Source: JBGSYN01 sp041750975 (lineage in GTDB: Bacteria; Pseudomonadota; Alphaproteobacteria; Geminicoccales; Geminicoccaceae). From it: a DNA stretch of 32,437 nt. The stretch is taken from NCBI GenBank assembly GCA_041750975.1, contig JBGSYN010000012.1, forward strand, positions 1 to 32,437, in the 5' to 3' direction. The notes below the pieces were generated by a model. It made no database searches. It worked only from the letters and a program-made list of their open reading frames with translations, and was not told the DNA's origin. Shown one piece after another: positions 1 through 6,520 of this stretch (positions are counted from its first letter, which is position 1; every line of letters starts with the position of its first letter). The position numbers and the translations under genes are program-made.

Positions 1-115
1 GCAGGCGCTGGCGGCGCTGGGCGCGGCGCAGGCGGCCCTTGAGCGCGCCCGGCGCATCCGTCTCATCGACGGTTCGAGGTATGGTCGCGTCAACACCAGG
101 TGCGCTCGTCGCCAC
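1..115 (-). CDS. ABC transporter permease, N-terminal fragment (PotB-like, partial)
   Basis: This is a 38-codon open frame running off the left edge. It starts at a GTG (115-113) preceded by purine-rich GGGTAGGGAAAA. The visible protein is hydrophilic, with an acidic stretch followed by an Arg/Gln-rich stretch (GRLRRAQRRQR). Such a cytoplasmic tail is common before the first membrane helix of PotB-type permeases. It lies directly downstream of the periplasmic binding protein and ATPase of the same strand, where the permease is expected. No membrane segment is visible because the window ends first, so the identity rests on context and N-terminal character. Confidence 0.6.
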   Translation of the reverse strand, partial: MATSAPGVDATIPRTVDETDAPGALKGRLRRAQRRQRL

Positions 116-129
116 TTTTCCCTACCCCT

Positions 130-143
130 GGGCCATGCGGCCC
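130..143 (-). repeat. Stem-loop GGGCC/GGCCC before the permease start
   Basis: A perfect 5-bp inverted repeat with a 4-nt loop lies 14 nt upstream of the permease GTG. In the leftward mRNA it reads GGGCCGCATGGCCC. It could limit ribosome access to the permease or take part in the intercistronic structure described for the neighbouring repeats. Confidence 0.4.
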
Positions 144-153
144 TTTTCGACTT

Positions 154-184
154 GCCTTGGGCCGAAGCCCTTTTTCTGCAAGGC
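154..184 (-). repeat. Intercistronic hairpin with C(UUCG)G tetraloop
   Basis: In the leftward transcript, GGGC-UUCG-GCCC forms a short stem closed by a C(UUCG)G tetraloop, known to be unusually stable. Flanking GCCTT (184-180 in mRNA sense) can pair with AAGGC (158-154) around a one-sided bulge. On the plus strand the inner hairpin is followed by five Ts, but no plus-strand gene precedes it, so a plus-strand terminator is less likely. Confidence 0.45.
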
Positions 185-185
185 C

Positions 186-214
186 GCGGACGTCCAGACC
201 TGCCGGACGTCCGC
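186..214 (-). repeat. 10-bp perfect inverted repeat after the binding-protein stop
   Basis: GCGGACGTCC (186-195) is perfectly complementary to GGACGTCCGC (205-214), with a 9-nt loop. It begins 13 nt after the stop codon of the periplasmic binding protein gene. No T-run follows in the leftward direction, so it is not a typical intrinsic terminator. A stem here is the usual position for mRNA stabilisers that let the binding protein be made in excess over the permeases. Confidence 0.55.
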
Positions 215-227
215 CAATGCGAAAGGC

Positions 228-1322
228 TTAGCCTGCGAGCCAGGCGTTGAAGCGCTCCGCCATCTCATCGCCGTTATCGGCCCACCACTCCGGATCCTTG
301 GGGATCGGGTTCTTGAAGTTCTCAGGCGTGGTCGGCATATGCGGCTGCATGTCGACGCCGGTATCCTCATGGTTTCCGACCAACCCGACGGAGGATTGCC
401 GCGCCGGGGCGTAAGCAATATATTTCGCCTGATCAGCCAGCCTTTGCGTGTCGGTGGCGAAGTTCAAAAACTCGTAAATGAGATCGAGCTTGTCTTCGTT
501 ACCCACCGGAATAACCCAGCCATCGACCTCGAACAGTTGCCCGTCCCACATGAGCTCGATGGGCTGGTTCTCATTGACTTGCGCGTTGAAGAAGCGGCCA
601 TTATAGCCCGTCGCAATGGCAACCTCGCGATCGGCCAGGAGCTGCGGCGGCTGCGCGCCCTCTTCCCACCAGATCACCTGATCCTTGATGGTGTCGAGCT
701 TGTCGAAGGCACGCTGCACACCTTCCTCGGTGTCCAAGACATCATAGACTTCGTCGGCTGAGACGCCATCGGCGACCAGCGCCCATTCGAGATTGCCCGC
801 CGGAATGCGCTGCAACGCCCGTCTCCCCGGAAAGCCCTCGAGGTCGAAGATATCGGCAACGGTTTGCGGGCCACCATCCGGGAAAGCATCGGTGTTATAG
901 GCAAACAGCGTGGCATAGAGGATCTGCGGAATGAAGCAATCGCCGGTCGTGCCTTCGATGAAATCCTCGCGCGGCGGGGTGCCATCGGGGGCGGCGGCGA
1001 GCCGATCCCAGTCAATCTCCTCGACCAGACCCTCGTCGCAGGCAAGAACCGCCGGACCCTGCAGCATATCGACGACATTCCAGGTAACGTTGCCGGCCTC
1101 GACCTGCGAGCGGACGCCGGCCAGACCGTTAGCCGCCTGGTCATCCATCTGGATGTTGACGTCGGGATTGTTCGCCACGAATGGCTCGGTGTAGGCGCGT
1201 TCCTGGCTTTCGGAATACGCCCCGCCCCACGAGACGACGGTGAGATCCTGCGCCGAAGCGCCGGCCGCGCCAACCACTGCCAATGCAGTGCCGTAAATGA
1301 GAGTTCGAGTAAGTTTTTGCAT
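228..1322 (-). CDS. ABC transporter periplasmic substrate-binding protein (PotD/spermidine-putrescine type)
   Basis: The 364-residue protein has a clear Sec signal peptide: a basic start, a hydrophobic core, and probable cleavage after ASA near residue 24. The mature start, LTVVSWGGAYSESQ, is typical of the extracellular solute-binding family 1/PotD group that captures polyamines, opines or related cations. The C-terminal part contains family-like segments (WVIPVG, FLNFATD). The ATG at 1322 has a GGGAGAA ribosome site about nine bases upstream. It lies between the ATPase gene (91-nt gap) and the permease fragment. The ligand cannot be told from sequence alone; polyamine, thiamine-like or amino-acid-derived substrates are all possible. 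Confidence 0.88.
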   Translation of the reverse strand: MQKLTRTLIYGTALAVVGAAGASAQDLTVVSWGGAYSESQERAYTEPFVANNPDVNIQMDDQAANGLAGVRSQVEAGNVTWNVVDMLQGPAVLACDEGLVEEIDWDRLAAAPDGTPPREDFIEGTTGDCFIPQILYATLFAYNTDAFPDGGPQTVADIFDLEGFPGRRALQRIPAGNLEWALVADGVSADEVYDVLDTEEGVQRAFDKLDTIKDQVIWWEEGAQPPQLLADREVAIATGYNGRFFNAQVNENQPIELMWDGQLFEVDGWVIPVGNEDKLDLIYEFLNFATDTQRLADQAKYIAYAPARQSSVGLVGNHEDTGVDMQPHMPTTPENFKNPIPKDPEWWADNGDEMAERFNAWLAG

Positions 1323-1413
1323 AAGATCAGTTCTCCCGAAGTTTAAGATGCAAGGTTACACGGTTTCCGGCGGTTCGCCAAACTGCGCCCAAAAACCAAG
1401 CTAGGTTAAATAG

Positions 1414-2502
1414 TTAGGCGTCTAGCGCCCGGCAGTCTTCGGCGGCCCATCCGACCCGCACATTGGCACCTTCGCGCAGATCGGCGTGACCATGGGCATT
1501 CGGCACCTTGACGATGAAATCGCCATTGCCGCAAACCATCATACGCGCGCGGATGTGATCGCCGAGATAGATCAATTCCTCGATCCGCGCCTCGAACACA
1601 TTGGCCAGATTGTCATTCGAGGGTTCGATCGCGACCCGTTCGGGCCGCAGCGACAGCATGGTCGGGCTGCCGACGCCGTCGACCCGGACCGGCAGGGCCA
1701 GGACCTCGCCGCCTTCGACCTCGACCCGGCACTGCTTGCCCTTCATCTCGCGCACGGTGCCGCGCATGCGGTTGTTTTCGCCGATGAACTGGGCGACGAA
1801 GGCATTTTCCGGCGCTTCGTAAAGTTGGTCGGGTGATGCCAGCTGCTGCACGATGCCGTCATTGAAGACGGCGATCCGGTCCGACATCGTCAGGGCTTCG
1901 GACTGGTCGTGCGTGACGTAGACAACGGTGATGCCCAGCCGCTCGTGCAGATGCTTGATCTCGAACTGCATGTGCTCGCGAAGCTGCTTGTCGAGGGCGC
2001 CCAGCGGCTCATCCATCAAGACGAGGTTGGGCTCGAACACGAGGGCCCGCGCCAGGGCCACGCGCTGCTGCTGGCCGCCCGACAATTGTCCCGGGCGTCT
2101 GGCGCCGAACTGGCCGAGCTCGACCATGTCGAGCGCGCGCTGCACTTTCGATTGAATGTCACTTTTGGCGATGCCCCGGACCTGCAGCGGAAATGCCAGG
2201 TTCTCGGCGACGGTCATATGCGGAAACAAAGCATAGTTTTGAAAGACCATGCCGATATTGCGCTTGTGGGGCGGGACGTTGTTGATCGGCCGGTCTTCGA
2301 GAAAGATCTGGCCGTGGGTCGGCGGCTCGAAGCCCGCCAGCATCATCAAGCAGGTCGTTTTGCCGGAGCCGGAGGGCCCGAGCATGGTGACGAACTCGCC
2401 CTTGGCGATGTCGATATTGAAACCTTTGACGACGAGGATCTCGCCATCATAGGTCTTTTGAACGTCGTCGAACCGGACGAACGCGCTCGTCTTACCGGTC
2501 AT
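1414..2502 (-). CDS. ABC transporter ATP-binding protein (PotA-like)
   Basis: The 362-residue importer ATPase energises uptake with the adjacent binding protein and permease at the cytoplasmic face. Walker A GPSGSGKTT is at residues 42-50. The Q-loop segment (MVFQNYALFPHMTV), signature LSGGQQQRVALARAL, Walker B LVLMDEPLGALD and H-loop VTHDQSEA follow in order. The last roughly 120 residues fit a TOBE regulatory domain (LSLRPERVAIEP). Length and domain order match PotA/FbpC-type subunits. The ATG at 2502 has an AGGAG site about ten bases upstream. It is the first gene of the leftward operon, so the promoter should lie in 2503-2703. Substrate is inferred from the PotD-type partner only. Confidence 0.92.
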   Translation of the reverse strand: MTGKTSAFVRFDDVQKTYDGEILVVKGFNIDIAKGEFVTMLGPSGSGKTTCLMMLAGFEPPTHGQIFLEDRPINNVPPHKRNIGMVFQNYALFPHMTVAENLAFPLQVRGIAKSDIQSKVQRALDMVELGQFGARRPGQLSGGQQQRVALARALVFEPNLVLMDEPLGALDKQLREHMQFEIKHLHERLGITVVYVTHDQSEALTMSDRIAVFNDGIVQQLASPDQLYEAPENAFVAQFIGENNRMRGTVREMKGKQCRVEVEGGEVLALPVRVDGVGSPTMLSLRPERVAIEPSNDNLANVFEARIEELIYLGDHIRARMMVCGNGDFIVKVPNAHGHADLREGANVRVGWAAEDCRALDA

Positions 2503-2703
2503 CAGTCAGACGCTCCTTCTCACAGTTCGCGGGCACCCTGATTTCTCGCCCGGGCTCAAATTGCTGTCTTTATTCACAGCCCCACCCTGCCCTATCGCCG
2601 AAAGACGTCAAGGGGCGATCGCAGGAAGGGCACTCCAGAAGCCTATGTTTTAGGCACTTGTCCATCACGTCCACGCATGCACTCCAACAGAAAGGATGAA
2701 CAG
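2503..2703. promoter_or_regulatory. Divergent intergenic region between the ABC operon and alaX
   Basis: This 201-nt non-coding stretch must hold the start signals for the leftward ABC operon and the rightward alanyl-tRNA editing gene. I see no convincing -35/-10 pair. The only structured elements noted are a small hairpin GCCTA-TGTTT-TAGGC at 2641-2655, upstream of alaX, and a weak ATCGCC/GGCGAT pair near 2600-2625. Confidence 0.3.
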
Positions 2704-3417
2704 ATGCCGACGGAAGAAATCTTTCGCGAGGAGGCCTATGCCCGGAGGTGCACAGCCCGCATCGTGCGAGCCAGCGAGGGGATGATCGAACTCGATCGCA
2801 CGGTGTTCTATCCGACCGGCGGCGGTCAGCCGGGTGACAGCGGCGCGATCGGCCTGGGGGACGCCAGCAAGTTTCTCGTGACGGACACCCGAAAGGGCAG
2901 TGCCCCCGGTCAGATCCTTCATGTCATCGAGGGCCGGCCCGCATTGCCCGGTCCCGGCAGCGCAGTTGAAGCGACCTTGGATTGGGACCGGCGCTATCGC
3001 CTGATGCGGATGCACTCCTGTCTGCATCTCCTCTGCAAGGCGGTCGATGGCTCGGTTACGGGTGGTCAGATCGCCGACGGCAAAGGCAGGCTCGATTTCG
3101 ATATTCCCGAACCGACATTGGACAAGGACGCGATCACCGAACTAGTGATGAGTTGGGTCACAGCAGACAAAGAGATCCGCCATAGCTGGATCAGCGATGA
3201 GGAACTTGCCGATCGATCGGATCTCGTGCGCACGATGTCGGTGCGGCCGCCGGTCGGACAGGGGCGGGTCCGCCTTGTGGAGATCGACGGGATCGATCTT
3301 CAGGCCTGCGGCGGCACCCATGTCCGCTCGACCGGTGAGATAGGTCGGGTCCGGATCGCCAAGATTGAAAAGAAGGGCCGGCAGAACCGCCGCGTCAGCG
3401 TCGTTTTCGACGATTAG
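2704..3417 (+). CDS. Free-standing alanyl-tRNA editing protein (AlaX family)
   Basis: A 237-residue trans-editing hydrolase homologous to the editing domain of alanyl-tRNA synthetase. Proteins of this family clear Ser or Gly wrongly attached to tRNA-Ala. The zinc-binding set is complete: HSCLH (His104, His108) and CGGTH (Cys202, His206). The N-terminal half has the YPTGGGQPGD segment typical of the family's beta-barrel. The ATG at 2704 is preferred because GAAAGGA lies just upstream; an in-frame ATG at 2677 would add nine residues. The stop overlaps the stop of the opposing hydrolase gene within TTAG. It has no aminoacylation domain, so it is AlaX rather than a broken alaS. Confidence 0.88.
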   Translation: MPTEEIFREEAYARRCTARIVRASEGMIELDRTVFYPTGGGQPGDSGAIGLGDASKFLVTDTRKGSAPGQILHVIEGRPALPGPGSAVEATLDWDRRYRLMRMHSCLHLLCKAVDGSVTGGQIADGKGRLDFDIPEPTLDKDAITELVMSWVTADKEIRHSWISDEELADRSDLVRTMSVRPPVGQGRVRLVEIDGIDLQACGGTHVRSTGEIGRVRIAKIEKKGRQNRRVSVVFDD

Positions 3418-4472
3418 GCGATCTGCCTGAAGCGCCGCGGACCAGCGGAATCGTCGACGCGTTCGAGTTCGCCCCGTTCGACCAGATGATTGAGATGGGC
3501 CAGGGTTTCGGCGAGCGCAAACCCGATCTGATGCCGGTCGAGGTGCCGCTCGAACAGGCCGCCCATGATCGCAAAGGCAGATGCGGGTTCGGCACAAAGC
3601 CCTAAGGCGCGCTGGAGGCGTTCTTCATGGTGGCCATCGAGTTGGTCGAGACGGCGATGCAGGCCCCGATAGGGCCGGCCATGCGAGGGCAGCACCAGCG
3701 TGTCTTCCGGCAGGTCACGGAACTGGCGATTGGACGCAATGAAATCGCTGATTGGATCGGCTTCGGGCATGGCCTGCCAGGCGCCGACCACGGGCGTGAT
3801 TCGCGGCAAAAGCTGGTCGGCAGCGATCAACAGATTACGTTCGGCCGAGTACAGGCAAATCATCTCAGGTGCATGACCGCGACCGATCATCACCTGCCAA
3901 TTTGAGTCAGCAATTTTGAGAAGATCGCCATCTCGAACCCCCCTGAAACTACGGGGTGGCTCGGAGACACCGCGACGATAGGGATTGCCGCGCGCACGCA
4001 TGGCCTCGACGATCTCGATAGGCGCCCCGGCATCCGCGAAGTAGGCTGCTGCCGCATCGCCATACCCGGGCCGGTCGTCGAGTTCGAGGGCCCGCGTCAT
4101 CGCGAACTCGAGTTCGGTCATGATCAAGCCGGCCCCAAGCTTTCGACAAAGCCAGCCGGCATTGCCCGCATGATCGGGGTGAAAATGGGTCACCAGGACC
4201 CGGGTGATCGGCTTATCGGCCAGTCGATCCCGCAAGGCCCGATCCCACATCGCCTGTACCTCGGGATTGCCGTGTCCCGTATCGATGAGAGTGTAGGAGC
4301 GGCCTTCGTCGATTATCCAATTGTTGACATGATCGAGCGCGAAGGGCAACGGCTGGCGAAACCAGCAAATATCGGGGGCGATTTCGACAATTTCACCGAA
4401 GGCGGGTGCGTCGGCTATATAGTCGACAACTGCACCTTGCGTCCTTGTCGAGCCGTTGCCTCGGTTTGCCAA
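3414..4472 (-). CDS. MBL-fold metallo-hydrolase
   Basis: A probable zinc hydrolase of the metallo-beta-lactamase superfamily, about 353 residues from the chosen start. The metal motif HFHPDH is present (THFHPDHAGN), with later ligand candidates in GRGHAPEM and SHGRPYRG. The C-terminal part has a winged-helix look (ALAETLAHLNHLVERGELER), as in glyoxalase II-like/LACTB2 relatives. An upstream ATG at 4553 would overlap the ATG of the divergent gene in CATG. The TTG at 4472 has GGAG eight bases upstream and conserved-looking sequence begins only after it, so I prefer it. Substrate unknown; a thioester or phosphodiester is possible. Confidence 0.82.
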   Translation of the reverse strand: MANRGNGSTRTQGAVVDYIADAPAFGEIVEIAPDICWFRQPLPFALDHVNNWIIDEGRSYTLIDTGHGNPEVQAMWDRALRDRLADKPITRVLVTHFHPDHAGNAGWLCRKLGAGLIMTELEFAMTRALELDDRPGYGDAAAAYFADAGAPIEIVEAMRARGNPYRRGVSEPPRSFRGVRDGDLLKIADSNWQVMIGRGHAPEMICLYSAERNLLIAADQLLPRITPVVGAWQAMPEADPISDFIASNRQFRDLPEDTLVLPSHGRPYRGLHRRLDQLDGHHEERLQRALGLCAEPASAFAIMGGLFERHLDRHQIGFALAETLAHLNHLVERGELERVDDSAGPRRFRQIA

Positions 4473-4551
4473 AGACGTATCTCCGACCGGGTGACTTCGC
4501 GGCAACGTCGGACCGACCCTGCCGCCGATTGAGGGATGGGTACTACCTGTC

Positions 4552-5262
4552 ATGAACGACGATCAAAGCCAACTTCAGCATGCGGCACGCCGTCTCTCGC
4601 GTCGGATTTCGCAAGGTGCGATCGCCACGCTCGACCGAAACGATGGCGAACCCTATGCATCGTTCGCCATCGTCGCCCAGGACTATGACGGCGCGCCGAC
4701 ACTCTTCATCTCGAAACTCTCGGATCACCGCCAGAATTTGGATGCGGATGGCCGGATATCCATTCTGTTCGATGGTACCAGGGGCACCCACCCACCGCTT
4801 GCCGGCGAGCGTGTCAGCTTTCAGGGAACGGCGGAGCTTAGTGACACCGCCCATCTGCGGCGGCGGTTCATCAGCCGCCACGAGGATGCGGCTCAATATG
4901 CACAGTTCGCGGATTTCGGCTTCTATCGGGTCAAGGTCAGTCGGGCTCATCTGGTCGCTGGATTCGGCCGGGTTCATTGGCTCGACCGCCAGGGGTTGAT
5001 CCTCGACGATGTCGATATCGAAGATTGGTGCAGCGCCGAGCCGGCCCTGATCGATGCTCTCGCCGCGAAATATGCGGACGCATTCAAGGCGAAATTCTCG
5101 TTGCGCGAGGGACCGACTATTACCGGCGTCGATCCGGACGGAGTCGACCTGCGTCTCGCTGCGGAAACCTATCGCCTCGATTTCGCGCAGCCACAATTAC
5201 TGCCCGAAAGCGTCATGACGGCGGTTCGCCAGGTGATCGATAAGCCCGCCGAGACGGGTTAG
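4552..5262 (+). CDS. HugZ-like heme/FMN split-barrel protein with DUF2470 domain
   Basis: The 236-residue protein has an N-terminal pyridoxamine-5'-phosphate-oxidase-like split barrel (about residues 10-150; ATLDRNDGEPYASFAIVAQD, FISKLSDHRQNL) and a C-terminal DUF2470-like domain (about 155-236; ITGVDPDGVDLRLAAETYRLDF). This two-domain order is that of the HugZ/HutZ family, which binds and can degrade heme; other members bind flavin instead. I cannot tell which cofactor is used here. The ATG at 4552 has GAGGGA only at a long distance (about 15 nt). Its stop overlaps the stop of the convergent terC-like gene within TTAG at 5259-5262. No heme-uptake genes are adjacent. Confidence 0.82.
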   Translation: MNDDQSQLQHAARRLSRRISQGAIATLDRNDGEPYASFAIVAQDYDGAPTLFISKLSDHRQNLDADGRISILFDGTRGTHPPLAGERVSFQGTAELSDTAHLRRRFISRHEDAAQYAQFADFGFYRVKVSRAHLVAGFGRVHWLDRQGLILDDVDIEDWCSAEPALIDALAAKYADAFKAKFSLREGPTITGVDPDGVDLRLAAETYRLDFAQPQLLPESVMTAVRQVIDKPAETG

Positions 5263-5936
5263 GCCGGGTTTTCGACCGCATCCACGGCATACCAGATCTC
5301 GTGGCTACCCTCCCAGATCATCGTCAGTGCTATATAAGTCACGACAACGAGGCCGATATAGGCGATCCAGCGAAAACGTTCCATCATCCGCGCGATATAG
5401 CCGGCCGCCAGACCCATCAAGGCGATCGACAGCAGCAGCCCAAAAATCAACATCGCGAGATGATCGCGCGCCGCACCCGCGACCGCCAGCACGTTGTCGA
5501 GCGACATGGAGACGTCGGCGACAGCGACCTGGATGACGGCGCCCCTGAAGGTCTTTTGTGGGGGCTCCTTGGACGAACCTTCTTCATCGTTCCGGCCTTT
5601 CGGCGGATGAAGATCGCGGTACATCTTCCAGGCGACCCAGAGGAGCAGGACGCCACCGGCAAAGAGCAGCCCGATAATGGCCAGGAGCTGCAGGGCTACG
5701 ATCGAGAATATTACGCGCATGACGAAGGCGATCATCACGCCGTAGAATATCACCTGGCGCTGCTCTTTGGCCGGCAAGCCAGCAGCCGCAAGTCCGACAA
5801 CTACCGCATTGTCGCCGGCAAGCACGATATCGATGAGGACGACCTGGACGAAGACCGTCAGTTGGCTAGCGATTTCAGGATCAAGCAATCTTGGTGTCCA
5901 GTCGGACGGATGAGTATGAAGGGGAAGGCGTTGCAT
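5259..5936 (-). CDS. TerC/YjbE family integral membrane protein
   Basis: A 225-residue multi-helix inner-membrane protein with the paired family signatures VLIDIVLAGDNAVVVGL in the first helix and DVSMSLDNVLAVAGAA in a later one, which carry the conserved acidic residues. A hydrophilic, charged loop (about residues 105-130, KGRNDEEGSSKEPPQK) separates the two halves. TerC relatives include manganese exporters and proteins that aid metal loading of secreted proteins, but the YjbE branch is poorly characterised. Start ATG at 5936 has AAAGGG close upstream. It is divergent from cobP with a 56-nt gap; a metal-related role fits the cobalt pathway next door, but that is only inference. Confidence 0.87.
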   Translation of the reverse strand: MQRLPLHTHPSDWTPRLLDPEIASQLTVFVQVVLIDIVLAGDNAVVVGLAAAGLPAKEQRQVIFYGVMIAFVMRVIFSIVALQLLAIIGLLFAGGVLLLWVAWKMYRDLHPPKGRNDEEGSSKEPPQKTFRGAVIQVAVADVSMSLDNVLAVAGAARDHLAMLIFGLLLSIALMGLAAGYIARMMERFRWIAYIGLVVVTYIALTMIWEGSHEIWYAVDAVENPA

Positions 5937-5992
5937 AAGCCCTTTGAGGCAGGATCAACAAGCCCCTCGCCGTCTCGCACGCTGGTCCAGCC

Positions 5993-6520
5993 GTGAACCC
6001 GCGGCGCATTTCCATGATTTTAGGCGGCGCCCGCTCGGGCAAGAGCCGCTTTGCCGAGCAGCAGCTCGAAGCCTCGTCGTTGGATCTGGTCTATCTCGCC
6101 ACGGCAACCGCCGGCGACGCCGAGATGACGGACCGGATAGGCCGGCACAAAAGCCGTCGCGGCTCGCGCTGGCGAGCCATTGAGGAAGCCGTCGAGATCG
6201 CTCCGATCATCGGCACTAGCACCTCCGGAGTAGGCGTGCTGGTCGATTGCCTGACCCTGTGGCTCACCAATCTGATGGTGCATGAAAAAGATATCCCATT
6301 CGAGACGACAAGGCTGATCGAAGCGCTGCAAACGTCCGGCGCCACGGTTGTGATGGTGTCCAACGAGGTTGGGCTCGGCATTGTTCCTGAAAATGCGATG
6401 GCGCGTGCATTCATCGATCATGCGGGCATCCTGCATCAACGCCTTGCAGACATTGCCGATGATGTGGTGTTCATGGCGGCAGGCCTGCCGATGGTCCTCC
6501 GGGGCGAGGTCCGTCGCTGA
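5993..6520 (+). CDS. cobP: Bifunctional adenosylcobinamide kinase / adenosylcobinamide-phosphate guanylyltransferase
   Basis: This enzyme phosphorylates adenosylcobinamide and then transfers GMP to give adenosylcobinamide-GDP, the substrate of cobalamin synthase. The 175-residue length is normal. P-loop GGARSGKS is at residues 11-18, followed by the family segments DLVYLATA, GRHKSRRG, LVDCLTLWLTN and VMVSNEVGLGIVPENA. The GTG at 5993 is chosen; ATG at 6014 would still leave the P-loop intact, and neither has a strong ribosome site. The stop directly abuts the cobN ATG. It is the first gene of the cobP-cobN-cobO-cobD unit. Known as CobU in Salmonella nomenclature. Confidence 0.93.
   Translation: MNPRRISMILGGARSGKSRFAEQQLEASSLDLVYLATATAGDAEMTDRIGRHKSRRGSRWRAIEEAVEIAPIIGTSTSGVGVLVDCLTLWLTNLMVHEKDIPFETTRLIEALQTSGATVVMVSNEVGLGIVPENAMARAFIDHAGILHQRLADIADDVVFMAAGLPMVLRGEVRR

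Noticed and set aside
130..175. Two GC hairpins followed by T-runs on the plus strand, resembling intrinsic terminators
   Set aside because: No plus-strand gene lies upstream in the window; the same sequences make better sense as structures in the leftward operon mRNA.
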